A DNA stretch of 64,000 bases, from NCBI GenBank assembly GCA_043228905.1, contig JBHGNT010000022.1:2728001-2792000 (forward strand), in the 5' to 3' direction. The notes beneath the pieces are model-generated. The model worked only from the letters and a program-made list of their open reading frames with translations. It was not told the DNA's origin and searched no databases. Shown one piece after another: positions 28,757-40,885 of the stretch; position 1 is the stretch's first letter, and each line of letters starts with the position of its first letter. The position numbers were made by a program, and so were the translations under genes. The stretch comes from Azolla caroliniana. Its lineage: Eukaryota; Polypodiophyta.

Positions 28757-29720
28757 GCGGACACTTGCACGTGGGGGGCTGGCTCTTCCATCAGTACCCC
28801 GAAAGTTAGTTTCCTGGAAGCTCAGCCAACGATGTTGCTACAGCCATGGTTTGCTGCTTGTGAGAGTGTTGTTGCATTTTCCGGCAATAACGTCAGACAT
28901 GTCCATAATTGTGGTAGTAGAAACACTTCGGGCATCCTTGGGCATCGCGATTAGGAAGGTTTTAATGATTCTGCATCTGCACATTTTGGACGTCAATGTC
29001 CATGGGGGTCGCTCCTTGGTCTAGCGCGCGCAAGTCGGTCGATGGTGGAGGGGGCCATCGTGGTTGGGAGTCAGATAGCGTACAAGCTTCGATGTGATGG
29101 GCAATGAGGATCGCATCATTGAAGGTCTTGGGACCTTGGTCCCGGGCACGGCGAGTGATGTCAGGTCGCAAACGGGGCCATAAGAAGAAAAGATTGACAT
29201 GCTCAGGCATGGTTGGATCGACACAGACCAGAAGCTGATTTAGGCGAACACCAAATTGGCCTACTGGTTCATGCACTAGCTGTTGCAGCGTCTCGAGTTG
29301 TTGCAATGCCGTCTGGGCTGAATTTTGAAGCGCGAAGTTTTGCACGAGCAGATCCCGGAGAATCACCTAGTTCTCCGTCACTTCGCTAGCTTGTTGTACG
29401 TACCAAGTGGCGGCGACATTTTCGAGCAAGGTGCGAACTTCCAAAGCCTTGCACTCGTCAAACCATTTACGGTAACTTGAGATCATTTCAAAGTGATCCA
29501 ACCATGCTAAGACATCCACAAATGGCCAGCCAAAAAAGGACTTTGGGCGAACCTTGGAATATGGCCAATCTAGAGACCGATCGTTGGTAGCGGAGAGGAA
29601 GGAGAGCATAGCTTGGTTCGTGTGGCTGATTTGAAGCATGCTGTTGGAGTCGACTTGCAAGAGTTTCTCCATTTGGAAGGGGGGTGGCCGCTGAGGAGGT
29701 TGCGGGAACTCAAATTGCAT
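28757..29720 (-). pseudogene. Gypsy-1 gag
   Basis: The capsid frame starts at 29720 (MQFEFPQPPQRPPPFQMEKL) and includes WPYSKVRPKSFFGWPFVDVL and WLDHFEMISSYRKW. An in-frame TAG at 29367-29369 follows VTEN, and another stop comes at 28962. Beyond it a knuckle-like CPKCFYYHNYGHV carries a further stop. The segment ends at the Gypsy-2 insertion. Confidence 0.8.
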
Positions 29721-29797
29721 AGGGGTATCGACTTCAACGTCGACCGGAGGGAATTAGGACACCATGAACGGGGTGATAGTGGCTAAAATTTTACCCC

Positions 29798-30076
29798 GCT
29801 TCTCCACCAATTATGCGAAATGCACATAAATGGAATCCAAACTAGCTTGCTTAGCTTCTTTCTTCCTATTCAATTTAAAGTCGTACATAAGTACCCATTT
29901 GGGTTGGCTTTAATTAGCTACATGCATCCTAACAAGGGTATGCTAAAAGGGTGGCTCAACGGAAAACATGTACACCATAGCATGAAGGCATGCAAGCTAA
30001 ACAAGGGTATGCTAAAAGGGGCACAAAGAAACACACGCACACCCAACATGAAGGCATGCACTTGCATCCAAGTGAC
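29798..30076 (-). repeat. 5' LTR of Gypsy-1
   Basis: This is the partner of 10254-10455. It contains a duplicated block: AACAAGGGTATGCTAAAAGG starts at 29931 and again at 30000, a 69-bp tandem duplication not present in the left LTR. It ends near CCAAGTGAC, where array sequence (AAATTAGAAATTGGTAC) resumes. Confidence 0.75.
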
Positions 30077-30238
30077 CAAATTAGAAATTGGTACTACTAC
30101 TTGGTTCTTACCATAAAAGGTCTCACAACCGAGACCTATTTGTTCGGAATATTTCCCTCTAGTGGGAGGAGCCGATTGTTCGGCTTGAGCACCGATGCTC
30201 CAATGAAATTTGAGGGCTCTAACATAACAAACATCTAA

Positions 30239-30312
30239 GGCCAATTAGCTCAGTTGGTTAGAGCGCCGTATGAATAACGCGAAGGTCATAGGTTCGAGAC
30301 CTATATTGGCCA
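30239..30312 (+). pseudogene. tRNA-Ile copy, anticodon arm damaged
   Basis: Acceptor, D and T arms and both boxes are intact. The anticodon loop reads TGAATAA (U33 is lost) and two stem pairs are mismatched. Confidence 0.8.
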
Positions 30313-31363
30313 AAATAAACGTTCGTCATTAAAAAGTCATCTAAAATATAAGGCTAAAAGAATAAGCGAGGCAATAAAATAAGAATCTATGAAAAAGGAA
30401 ATAGGACATTCACCATTCCATAAAGTAGGTGAATTGGAAAACCTTTGGTCGAATGACCTAGGGGATCAGAGGGATAACGGAAAAAATACTTCTCCTTTTG
30501 CGTGCTGGTTCATTTCAAAGGTCTCTATCTTGCATCTTATTTTGCCAACGCAGAACCTGCATGTTGACTTAAACTGGCTCTAACCGGAGTATTGTTTCGA
30601 CCAATGTTGGAAATCACATTCGTTGGGGTTAAGATTTTCTAGTAGCTTCTCAGGGATACAAATTTAAAATGACATACGGTGGATTAGTTTAGTTGGTTAG
30701 AGCATCGTGTTAATAACTCGTAGGTCGTAGGTTCAACATCGAGATTGAACATAAACAACGCTTAGTTGGTTAAGACGGTTGTGTAGTTCTTAAGATTTAA
30801 TGAAGAAGCAAGGCAATAAATATGAATTCATGAGAGTTTATATCTTATGTTACTAATAAGAAAATGGTACTACTACTTGTTTGTTACCATAAAAGGTCTC
30901 TCAACCGAGACCTATTTGTTAGGAAGATTTCCCTCTAGTGGGAGGAGCCGATTGTTCGGGCCGAGCACTGATGGTCCAATGAAGTTTGGACAGCTCTAAC
31001 TTAACCGACATATTAGTTGATAGAAATTAGCTCAGTTGATAGAAATTTAAAATGAAGGTTAGAGCATCGTGCTAATAACTCATAGGTCGTAGGTTCAACA
31101 TCGAGATTGGCCATCAGCAACTATTAGTTGGTTAAGGTGGTCGTGTACTATTAAGATTTAATGAAGAAGTTAGGCAATAAATATGAATTCATGAGAATTT
31201 ATATCTTATGTTAAAAATTAGAAATTCGTACTGCTACTTGTTTGTTACCATAAAAGGTCTTTAAACCGAGACCTATTTGCTTCTACTGGAAGTAACCAAC
31301 TGTTCGGGCCGAGCATTGATGCTCCAATGAATTTTTGAGAGATCTAACTTAACCGACATCTAA

Positions 31364-31437
31364 GGCCAATTAGCTCAGTTGGTTAGAGCGTCGTGCTAAT
31401 AACCCGAAGCTCATAGGTTGGAGACCTCTATTGGCCA
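31364..31437 (+). pseudogene. tRNA-Ile(AAT) copy, B box damaged
   Basis: Acceptor and D arms are intact. The T loop is TTGGAGA, one T-stem pair is lost and the anticodon stem has a C-G-to-mismatch change (CCCGA). Confidence 0.8.
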
Positions 31438-32036
31438 TCAAAAACGTTCTAGGTTAAAATTTCATCTAGAATATAAGGCTTAAAGTATAAACGACACGAT
31501 AAAATAAGAATCCATAAAAGATAAAATAGTATATACAACATAAATAAGAATCCATGAAAGATAAAATAGTATAAAATTGGCGTGTTGACTTAAACTGGCT
31601 CTAACCAGAGTATTGTTTCAACCTATATTGGAAATCACATTCGTTGGGGTCAAGATTTTCTAGTAAGTTCTTGGTGATAGAAATTTAAAATGACATACGT
31701 TGGATTAGTTGAGTTGGTTAGAGCATCGTGCTAATATCTCGTAGTTCATAGGTTCAATATCGAGATTAGCCATAAACAACGCTTAGGTTGTTAAGACGGT
31801 CGTGTACTTCTTAAAATTTAATGAAGAAGCAATGCAATAAATATGAATTCATGACAGTTTATATCTTATGTTACAAATTAGAAATTGGTACTGCTACTTG
31901 TTTGTTACCATAAAAGGTCTCTAAACCGAGACCTATTTGTTAGGAATATTTCCCTCTAGCGGGAGGAGCCAACTATTCAGGCCGAGCACCAATGATCCAA
32001 TGAAGTTTGGAGAGCTCTAACTAAACCAACATCTAA

Positions 32037-32110
32037 GGCCAATTAGCTCAGTTGGTTAGAGCGTCGTGCTAATAACGCGGAGGTCATAGGTTCGAGACCT
32101 GTATTGGCCA
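32037..32110 (+). tRNA. tRNA-Ile(AAT), foldable copy
   Basis: All four stems pair, with G-T wobbles at the anticodon-stem base and in the T stem. The A box is TAGCTCAGTTGG and the B box GGTTCGAGACC. The loop is CTAATAA (anticodon AAT). A CAA motif about 10 bp upstream fits a plant Pol III start. No run of four T lies close downstream, so expression is uncertain. Confidence 0.75.
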
Positions 32111-32790
32111 TCATAAACATTCTAGGTTAAAAGGTCATCTAGAATATAAGGTTAAAAGTATAAAGGACGCAATAAAATAAGAATCCATGAAAGATGAAAT
32201 AGTACATTCAACATTCCATAAATTAGGTGAATTGGTAAGACGTTGGTCAAATAACCTCGGGGATCGTAGCCATAACGGAAAAAAACCTTCTCCTTTTGCG
32301 TGCTAGTTCACTTCAAAGGTCTCTATCTTGCATCTTATTTTTGCCAACGCATAACCTGCATGAACAGTAGTTTTGTTTCGACCAATGTTGGCAATCACAT
32401 TCATTGGGGTTAAGATTTTCTAGTAGCTTCTGAAGGATAGAAATTGAAAATGACATACGGTGGATTAGTTGAATTGGTTAGAGCATCATGCAAATAACTT
32501 GAAATCAGAGGATGTGAAGATTCGCCATAAACAACTCTTAGCTTGTTAAGACAGTCGTGTAGTATTAAGATTTAATGAAGAAGCAAGGCAATAAATATGA
32601 ATTCATGAGAGTTTATATCTTATGTTAAAAATTAAAAATTGGTACTGCTACTTGTTTGTTACCATCAAAGGTCTCTGAACCGAGAGCTATTTCTTAGGAA
32701 TATTTTCTTCTACTAGGAGTAGCCGATAGTTCGGGCCGAGCACCGATGGTCCAATGAAGTTTTGAGAACTCTAACTTAATCGACATTTAA

Positions 32791-32864
32791 GGCCAATTAG
32801 CTCAGTTGGTTAGAGCGTCATGCTAATAACGTGAAGGTCATAGGTTAAAGACCTATATTGGCCA
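32791..32864 (+). pseudogene. tRNA-Ile(AAT) copy, B box damaged
   Basis: The anticodon stem (TCATG/CGTGA) is fully paired through a compensating change. The T loop is TTAAAGA, so the B box is lost. Confidence 0.8.
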
Positions 32865-33389
32865 TTATAAACATTCTTGGGTAAAATGTCATTTAGAAAA
32901 TACGACTCAAAGTATAAGCGAGCCACTAAAATATGAATCTGTGAAACATCAAATACTACATTCAACAATCCATGAAGTAGATGAATTGGTAAGACTTTGG
33001 TCGAATAACTTGGGGGATCAGAGACATAACCGAAAAAAATCTTCTCCTTTTGCGTGTTGGTTCACGTCAAAGGTCTCTATCTTGCATCTTATTTTTGCCA
33101 ACGCATAACCTCCATGTTGACTTAAACTGGCTCTAACCGTAGTATTGTTTCGACCAATGTTGGAAATCACTTTCATTGGGGTTAAGATTTTCTAGTAGAT
33201 TCTCGGGGATAAAAATTTAAAATGGCATATGGTGGATTAGTTGAGTTTGTTCGAGCATCGTGCTAATAACTCATACGTCTTAGGTTCAACGTCGAGATTG
33301 GCCATAAACAACTCTTATTAGTTAGGAATATTTCCTTCTATTGCATGGTCCAATGAAGATTTGAGAGCTCTAACTTAACTGACAACTAA

Positions 33390-33463
33390 GGCTAATTAGC
33401 TCAATTGGTTAGAGCGTCGTGCTAATAATGCGTAGGTCGTAGGTTCGAGACCTATATTGGCCA
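33390..33463 (+). tRNA. tRNA-Ile(AAT), near-intact copy
   Basis: The B box GGTTCGAGACC is intact and the A box is TAGCTCAATTGG. There are G-T wobbles in the acceptor and T stems and one T-T mismatch at the base of the anticodon stem. Confidence 0.6.
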
Positions 33464-34445
33464 TCATAAACATTCTAGGTTCAAATGTCATCTAGAATAT
33501 AAGGGTTAAAGTATAAACGACGCAATAAAATCAGAATATATGAAAGATGAAATAGTACATTCAACATTACATAAAGTAGGTGAATTGGTAAGACTTTGAT
33601 CGAATAACCTGGGGAATTAGAGGCTCTAACTTGCGTCTTATTTTTGCCCATGCACAACTTGGATGTTGACATAAATTGTCTCTGATGGTAGTATTATTTC
33701 GACCAATTTTGGAAATAACATTCTTTGGGGTTACGATTTTCTAGTAGCTTCTCTGGGATAGAAATTAAAAATTACAGCTGGTGGATTAGTTGACTTGGTT
33801 AGAGCATCATGCTAATAACTCGTAGGTCGTACATTCGATATCGACATTGACCATAAACAACGCTTAGTGGGTTAAGACGGTCGTTTAATTATTCAGATTT
33901 AATGAATAACCAAGGCAATAAATATGAATTCAAGAGAGTTGATATTATAAATGTCTCACTTTTGCGTGTTCCTTCACTTCAAATGTCTCTATACTGCATC
34001 TTATTTTTCCCAACGCATAACCTGTATGTTGACTTAAATTGGCTCTAGCCAGAGTATTGTTTTGACCAATGTTGGAAATCACATTGGTTGGGGTAAAGAT
34101 TTTCTAGTAGCTTCTCGGGGATAGAAATTTAAAATGAAGGTTAGTGCATCGTGCTAATAACTCGTAGGTCGTCGGTTCAACATCGAGATTGGCCATCAGC
34201 AACTATTAGTTGATTAAGGTGGTCGTGTACTATTAAGATTTAATGAAGAAGTAAGTCAATAAATATGAATTCATGAGAATTTATATATTATGTTAAAAAT
34301 TAGAAATTGGTACTGCTACTTGTTTGTTACCATAAAAGGTCTTTAAACCGAGACCTATTTGCTTCTACTGGAAGTAACCGACTGTTCGGGCCGAGCACTG
34401 ATGCTCCAATGAAGTTTTGAGAGATCTAACTTAACCGACATCTAA

Positions 34446-34519
34446 GGCCAATTAGCTCAGTTGGTTAGAGAGTCGTGCTAATCACACAAAGTTCATAGGT
34501 TTGAAACCTATATTGGCCA
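34446..34519 (+). pseudogene. tRNA-Ile copy, decayed
   Basis: The acceptor stem is complete. The anticodon loop is CTAATCA, the anticodon stem is broken (CACAA) and the T loop is TTTGAAA. Confidence 0.8.
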
Positions 34520-35894
34520 TTACAAACATTCTTGGGAAAAATGCCATTTACAAAATAAAACTCAAAGTATAAGCGAGCCAATAAAATAAGAATACGTGAA
34601 AGATGAAATACTGCATTCAACATTCCATGAAGTAGATGAATTACTAAGACTTTGGTCGAATAAATTGCAGAATCAGAGCCATAACCGAAACAAACCTTCT
34701 CCTTTTGCGTGTTGGTTCACTTCAAAGGTCTCTATCTTGCATCTTATTTTTGCCAACGCATAACCTGCATGTTGACTTAAACTGGTTCTAACCGGACTAT
34801 TGTTTCGACCAATGTTAGAAATCACATTGGTTGGGATTAACATTTTCTAGTAGCTTCTCGGGCATACAAATTTAACATGACATACCGTGGATTAGATGAG
34901 TTAGTTAGAGCATCATGCTAATAACTCGTAGCTCGTAGGTTCAATATCGAGATTGACCATAAACAACTATTAGTTGGTTAAGACGGTCGTGTAGTATTAA
35001 GATTTTATGAAGCAGGGCAATAAATATGAATTCTTCAGAGTTTATATCTTATGTTACAAATTAGAAATTAGTACTGCTACTTGTTTCGACCATAAAACGT
35101 CTCTAAATCGAGAACTATATTGGCCATCATAAACATTCTAAGTTAAAATGTCATCTAGAATGTAAGGCTTCAGGTATAAACGACGAAATAAAATATGAAT
35201 CCATGAAAGATGAAATAGTACAATCTTCATTTCATGAAGTAGGTTAATTGGTAAGACTTTGGTCGAATAACCTCGGGGATCACAGGCATAACGGAAAAAA
35301 ATCTTCTCCGTTTGCGTACTAGTTACCTTCAAAGGTCGTAGGTTCGAGACCTATATTGACCATCATAAACATTATAGGTTAAAATGTCATCTAGAATATA
35401 AGGCTTAAAGTATAAATGACACAATAAAATAGGAATCCGTGAAAGATGAAATAGTACATTCATCATTTCAAGAAGTAGGTGAATTGGTAAAACTTTGGTC
35501 GAATAACCTAGGGGATCAGAGGCATAACCTCGGGGATGCTAATTTAAAATTATAGACGGTGGATTTGTTCAGTTGATAGAATATCGCGCTAATGACTCGT
35601 AGGTCATACATTCGATATCGACATTGGCCATAAACAACGCTTACTTGGTTAAGACTGTGGTTTAGTTATTCAGATTTAATGAATAAGCAAGGCAATAAAT
35701 ATGAATTCATGAGAGTTGATGTTTTATGTTAAAAATTAGAAATTCGTACTACTACTTTCTTCTTACCATAAAAGGTCTTTCAACCGAGACCTATTTGTTA
35801 GGAATATTTCTCTCTATTGGGAGGAGCTGACTGTTCGGAGCGACCATTGATTGTCCAATGAAACTTTGAGGGATCTAACTTAATCGACATCTAA

Positions 35895-35968
35895 GGCCAA
35901 TTAGCTCAGTTGGTTAGAGTGTCGTGCTAATAACGCGAAGGTCATAGGTTCGAAACCTATATTGGCCA
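35895..35968 (+). tRNA. tRNA-Ile(AAT), intact type A copy
   Basis: All stems pair, with one G-T pair in the D stem (GCTC/GAGT). A box TAGCTCAGTTGG and B box GGTTCGAAACC are both canonical. The loop is CTAATAA. Confidence 0.75.
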
Positions 35969-36669
35969 TTATAAACAATCTTCGCTGAAATGCCATTTGG
36001 AAAATAAAATTAAAACTATAAGCGAGCCAATAAAATAAGAATCCATGAAAGATGAAATACTACATTCAACATTCCATGAAGTAGGTGAATTGGTAAGGCT
36101 TCGGTCGAATAACTTGGAGGATCAGAGGCATAACCCAAAAAAACCTCCTCCTTTTGCGTGTTGGTTCACTTCAAATGTCTCTATCTTGCATGTTCTTTTT
36201 CCCAACGCATAACCTGCATGTTGACTTAAACTGGCTCTAACCGGAGTATTGTTTCGACCAATGTTGCAAATCACATTCGTGGGGTTAAGATTTTCTAGTA
36301 GGTTCTCGGGGATAGAAATATAAAATGGTATACGGTGGATTAGTTGAGTTGGTTAGACGATCGTGCTAATGGCTCGTAGGTCGGCTCGTAGGTCGTAGGT
36401 TCAACATCGAGATTGGCCATAAAGACCTATTAGTTGGTTAAGACGGTCGTGTAGTATTAAGATTTTAGGAAGAAGCAAGGCAATAAATATGAATTCATGA
36501 GAGTTTATATCTTATTTTAAACATTAGAAATCGGTACTACTACTTCTTTATTACTATAAAAAGTCTCTAATCCGAGACCTATTTGCTTCTACTGGAAGTA
36601 GCCCACTGTTCAGGACGAGCACTGATGGTCCAATGAAGTTTTGAGAGCTGTAATTTAACCGACCTCTAA

Positions 36670-36743
36670 GGCCAATTAGCTCAATTGGTTAGAGCATTAT
36701 GCTAATAACACGAAGGTGATAGGTTTGAAACCTATACTGGCTA
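36670..36743 (+). pseudogene. tRNA-Ile(AAT) type C copy, damaged
   Basis: The loop CTAATAA is kept. The anticodon stem has an A-C mismatch, the T loop is TTTGAAA and the acceptor 3' strand reads ACTGGCT. Confidence 0.8.
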
Positions 36744-37147
36744 TTATAAACATTCTTCGCAAAAATGTCATTTACAAATAAAATTCAAAGTATAAGCGAA
36801 GCAATAAAATAAGAATACGTAAAAGATAAAATACCACATTCATCATTCATTTCAATAAGTAGGTGAATTGATAAGGCTTTGGTCGAATAACCTGGGGGAT
36901 CACAGGCATAACGGAAAAAATAAGAAATTAAATAAATAAACAAGGCAATAAATATGAATTCATGAGAGTTGATGTTTTATGTTATACATTAGAAATTCGT
37001 ACTACTACTTTCTTGTTACCATAAAAGGTCTTTCAACCGAGACTGATGTGTTAGGAATATTTCTCTCTATTGGGCGGAGCTGACTATTCGGGGCGACCAC
37101 TGATTGTCCAATGAAACTTTGAGGGATCTAACTTAATTGACATCTAA

Positions 37148-37221
37148 GGCCAATTAGCTCAGTTGGTTAGAGTGTCGTGCTAATAACGCGAAGGTCATAG
37201 GTTCGAGACCTATATTGGCCA
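37148..37221 (+). tRNA. tRNA-Ile(AAT), intact type A copy
   Basis: The cloverleaf is complete with one G-T pair in the D stem. Both boxes are canonical (TAGCTCAGTTGG and GGTTCGAGACC). Confidence 0.75.
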
Positions 37222-37909
37222 TTATAAACATTATTGCGTGAAATGGCAATTGGAAAAAAAAAATTAAAACTATAAGCGAGCCAATAAAATAAGAATCCGT
37301 GAAAGATGAAATACTACATTCAACATTCCATGAAGTAGATGAATTGGTAAGGCTTTGGTTGAGTAACTTGGGGGATCAGAGGCATAATCCAAAAAAACCT
37401 TCTCCTTCTGCGTGTTGGTTCACTTCAAATGTCTCTATCTTGCATGTTCTTTTTCCCAACACATAACCTGCATGGTGACTTAAACTGGCTCTAACCGGAG
37501 TATTGTTTCGACCAATGTTGCAAATTACATTCGTTGGGGTTAAGATTTTCTAGTAGGTTCTCGGGGATAGAAATATAAAATGGTGTGCGGTGGATTAGTT
37601 TAGTTGGTTAGAGGATCGCGCTAATGGCTCGTAGGTCGTAGGTTCAACATCGAGATTGGCCATAAAGACCTATTAGTTGGTTAAGACGGTCGTGTAGTAT
37701 TAAGATTTTATGAAAAAGCAAGGCAATAAATATGAATTCATGAGACTTTATATCTTATTTTAAAAATTATAAATCGGTACTACCACTTTATTACTATAAA
37801 AAGTCTCTAAACCGAGACCTATTTGCTTCTACTGGAAGTAGCCCACAGTTCAGGACGAGCACTGATGGTCCATTGAAGTTTTGAGAGCTCTAACTTAACT
37901 GACATCTAA

Positions 37910-37983
37910 GGCCAATTAGCTCAATTGGTTAGAGCATCGTGCTAATAACACGAAGATCATACGTTCGAAACCAATATTGGTTA
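37910..37983 (+). pseudogene. tRNA-Ile(AAT) type C copy, T arm damaged
   Basis: The anticodon stem TCGTG/CACGA is fully Watson-Crick. The T stem is broken (ATACG/CCAAT) and the acceptor ends ATTGGTT. Confidence 0.8.
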
Positions 37984-38388
37984 TTATAAACATTCTTCGC
38001 AAAAATGTCAATAACAAAATAAAATTCAAAGTATAAGCGAGCCAATAAAATAAGAATACGTAAAAGATAAAATACTACATTCATCATTCATTTCACGAAG
38101 TAGGTGAATTGGTAAGACTTTGGTCGAATAACCTGGGGGACCACAGGCATTACGGAAAAAATTAGAAATTAAATAAATAAGCAAGGCAATAAATATGAAT
38201 TCATGAGAGTTGATGTTTTATGTTAAAAATTAGAAATTCATACTACTACTTTCTTCTTACCATAAAAGGTCTTTCAACCGAGACCTATTTGTTAGGAATA
38301 TTTCTCTCTATTGGGAGGAGCTGACTGTTCGAGCCGACCACTGATTGTCCAATGAAACTTTGAGGGATCTAACTTAATCGATATTGAA

Positions 38389-38462
38389 GGCCAATTAGCT
38401 CGGTTGGTTAGAGTGTCGTGCTAATAACGCGAAGGTCATAGGTTCGAGACCTATATTGGCCA
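38389..38462 (+). tRNA. tRNA-Ile(AAT), foldable type A copy
   Basis: All stems pair and the B box is intact. The one concern is A14 changed to G in the A box (TAGCTCGGTTGG). Confidence 0.65.
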
Positions 38463-39156
38463 TTATAAACATTCTTGGGTGAAATACCATTTGGAAAAAA
38501 AAAATTAAAAGTATAAGCGAGCCAATAAAATAAGAATCCGTGAAAGATGAAATACTACATTCAACATTCCATGAAATAGATGAATTGGTAAGGCTTTGGT
38601 CGAATAACTTGGGGGATCAGAGGCATTACCCAAAAAAAACCTTCTCCTTCTACGTGTTGGTTCACTTCCAATGTCTCTATGTTGCATGTTCTTTTTCCCA
38701 ACGCATAACCTACATGTTGACTTAAACTGGCTCTAACCGGAGTATTTTTTCGACCAATGTTGCAAATCACATTCGTTGGGGTTAAGATTTTCTAGTAGGT
38801 TCTCGAGGATATAAATATAAAATGGCATACGGTGGATTAGTTGAGTTGGTTAGAGGATCCTGATAATAACTCGTAGGTTGTAGGTTCAACATCGAGATTG
38901 GCCATCAGCAACTATTAGTTGGTTAAGGTGGTCGTGTAGTATTAAGATTTAATGAAAAAGCAAGGCCATAAATATGAATTCATGAGAGTTTATCTTTTAT
39001 GTTAAAAATTAGAAATTGGTACTGTTCCTTGTTTTTTACCATAAAAGGAATCTAAACTGAGACCTATTTGCTTGGATTGGCTAAGTAACCGATTGTTCGG
39101 GCCGAGTAGTAATGGTCCAATGAAATTTTGAGAGCTCTAACTTAACCGACATCTAA

Positions 39157-39230
39157 GGCCAATTAACTCAGTTGGTTAGAGCACCGTGCTAATAACACGA
39201 AGGTCGTAGGTTCGAGACCTGTATTAGCCA
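39157..39230 (+). pseudogene. tRNA-Ile(AAT) type B copy, A box damaged
   Basis: The A box reads TAACTCAGTTGG and the acceptor has a C-A mismatch (ATTAGCC). The T arm and loop CTAATAA are intact. Confidence 0.8.
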
Positions 39231-39800
39231 TCATGAACATTATAGGTTAAAATGTCATCTAGAATATAAGGCTTAAAGTACAAACAATGCAATAAAATAA
39301 GAATCCATGAAAGAGGAAATAGTACATTCATCACTTCAAGAAGTAGGTGAATTGGTAAGACTTTGGTCGAATAACCTGGAGGATCAAAGGCATAACCTCG
39401 GGGATACAAATTTAAAATTACAGATGGTGTATTTGTTGAGTTGGTTAGAGCATCGTGCTAATAACTCGTAGGTCGTACATTCGATATCGACATTGGCCAT
39501 AAATAACACTTAGTTGGTTAAGACGGTCATTTAGTTTTTAAGATTTAATGAATAAGCAAGGCAATAAATATGAATTCATGAGAGTTGATGTTTTATATTA
39601 AAAATTAGAAATTCGTACTACTACTTTCTTGGTACTAGAAAAGGTCTTTGGTACCAGAAAAGGTCTTTCAACTAAGAACTATTTGTTAGGAATATATCTC
39701 TCTATTGGGAGGAGCTAACTGTTCAGGCCGACCACTGATTGTCCAATGAAACTTTGAGGGATCTTACTTAATCCACATCTAAGGCCAATTAGCTCAGTTG

Positions 39801-40255
39801 TGTTACCCGGACCCGGACAGTCAGTTTTACCGAACAAGTGGGAAAGCGTCAAAAACGGAGTCGGTTCGGATCGACTGTTCGGATCAATGACTCAGCAGTG
39901 AACGAAGAGAACTAAGTTAGTTAGATAATTTTGTAATTCTTGGTAGTAAGTAGGAATAGTTCTTGATGAGAAAAGACCTTCGGTATACCTATAAAAGGGA
40001 ACCGAAGGCATTGTAAGAAAGGTCGTTTATTTAGTAATATAAGTTTAAGTTAGGAAGATCATGTACAGATTTTGTGTTCTTTCTATTGTCTATGTTGTTA
40101 AGTGCAATCTTCCTAATTTATAACTAAGTAACGATCACGGTCATTACCGATTAATATAGTATATTTCCGTTCATAAACACAATTCCTTGTTAGAACGTTG
40201 AGTAGCGACGTTCACTCTTCTGTATCGATAGTAGTTAGTAAGTAGCCGATTAACA
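39801..40255 (+). repeat. 5' LTR of Gypsy-4
   Basis: This 455-bp LTR starts TGTTACCCGG and ends CCGATTAACA. It shares the start TGTTACC and end TAACA with the Gypsy-3 LTR but little else. A CTATAAAAGGG box lies near 40000. The last 156 bp recur at 40730-40885. Confidence 0.85.
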
Positions 40256-40265
40256 CAGAAGAAAT

Positions 40266-40745
40266 TTGGCACGCCCGGTGGGACATCTGCAATTAAGCAG
40301 AGAACAAATCGAATGGATGTCGTATGAAGAGGAGACATCGGTCGGTTGTAAGCGCCCTCGTACAAGGTCAGTTACGAAGGCAGTGCAGGAAGCGTTCATT
40401 GCGCAAGAACAGCCGGAATCAAGCACAAAGTGGTCGAAACTTCCTGACTTATCCGATCAATTACCTTCAGACGAAAAACAGACGGAAGAGGTATCGTTTT
40501 ACGACATTTGGGACGATATGCCTTATACTTATTCTAAGTTCCGGGAAGGAACAGATGCGGAAGCACATGTTAGGGATTTCTTAACGACGTGGGAGATTAA
40601 CCATGGAGCTCAGCGATTGTCGGCAGATGCCGAAGATAAGTCAAAAATCCCTGAGTTCGTCTTATCATTAGACGGATATTCCACCAATTGGTTTGCGCAG
40701 AACGGTCTTCAAGGATTTCCATCCTTTGAAGTGCAATCTTCCTAA
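40266..40745 (+). pseudogene. Gypsy-4 gag fragment
   Basis: The segment YSKFREGTDAEAHVRDFLTT aligns with YSKYRDDPDAEAHVDDFEQT of Gypsy-3 gag. KSKIPEFVLSLDGYSTNWF continues the match to the conserved tryptophan. The capsid is then cut by the deletion into the 3' LTR. The two elements therefore belong to related lineages. Confidence 0.8.
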
Positions 40746-40885
40746 TTTATAACTAAGTAACGATCACGGTAATTACCGATTAATATAGTATATTTCCGTT
40801 CGTACAACACAATTCCTTGTTAGAACGTTGAGTAGCGACGTTCACTCTACTGTATCGGTAGTAGTTAGTAAGTAGCCGACTAACA
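40730..40885 (+). repeat. Truncated 3' LTR of Gypsy-4
   Basis: It matches the last 156 bp of 39801-40255 (AAGTGCAATCTTCC to TAACA) with about six or seven differences. Confidence 0.85.

Larger units (their letters stand above)
10254..30076 (-). mobile_element. Gypsy-1, old LTR retrotransposon (outer level of the nest)
   Basis: Similar but diverged LTRs at 10254-10455 and about 29798-30076 bound a minus-strand element. Gag lies at the right (28960-29720), and protease, RT, RNase H and integrase lie at the left (10572-13607). The two halves are separated by Gypsy-2 inserted between gag and protease with TSD gcgga. Many stops and frame changes show it is old. No target duplication is visible, and about 150 bp of array unit are missing across the insertion, so the ends are approximate. 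Confidence 0.85.
39801..40885 (+). mobile_element. Gypsy-4, internally deleted LTR element inside a tRNA copy
   Basis: The 1085-bp insert starts TGTTACCCGGAC and ends CGACTAACA, with target duplication agttg (39796-39800 and 40886-40890). It has a full 5' LTR (39801-40255), a primer-site region (TTTGGCACGCCCGGTGGGAC, from 40265), a gag fragment and only the last about 156 bp of the 3' LTR. One deletion removed the rest of gag, all of pol and most of the 3' LTR, with AA shared at the joint. About six or seven differences over the shared 156 bp show it is older than Gypsy-3. Confidence 0.9.

Noticed and set aside
40671-40745. Gypsy-4 WFAQNGLQGF resembling WFRQNGLEGF in Gypsy-3 ORF2, as if a deletion joined gag to an ORF2 relative
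   Set aside because: The segment aligns with Gypsy-3 gag itself with the same spacing from the conserved Trp to the next Phe, so plain gag explains it. The resemblance to ORF2 is probably chance.
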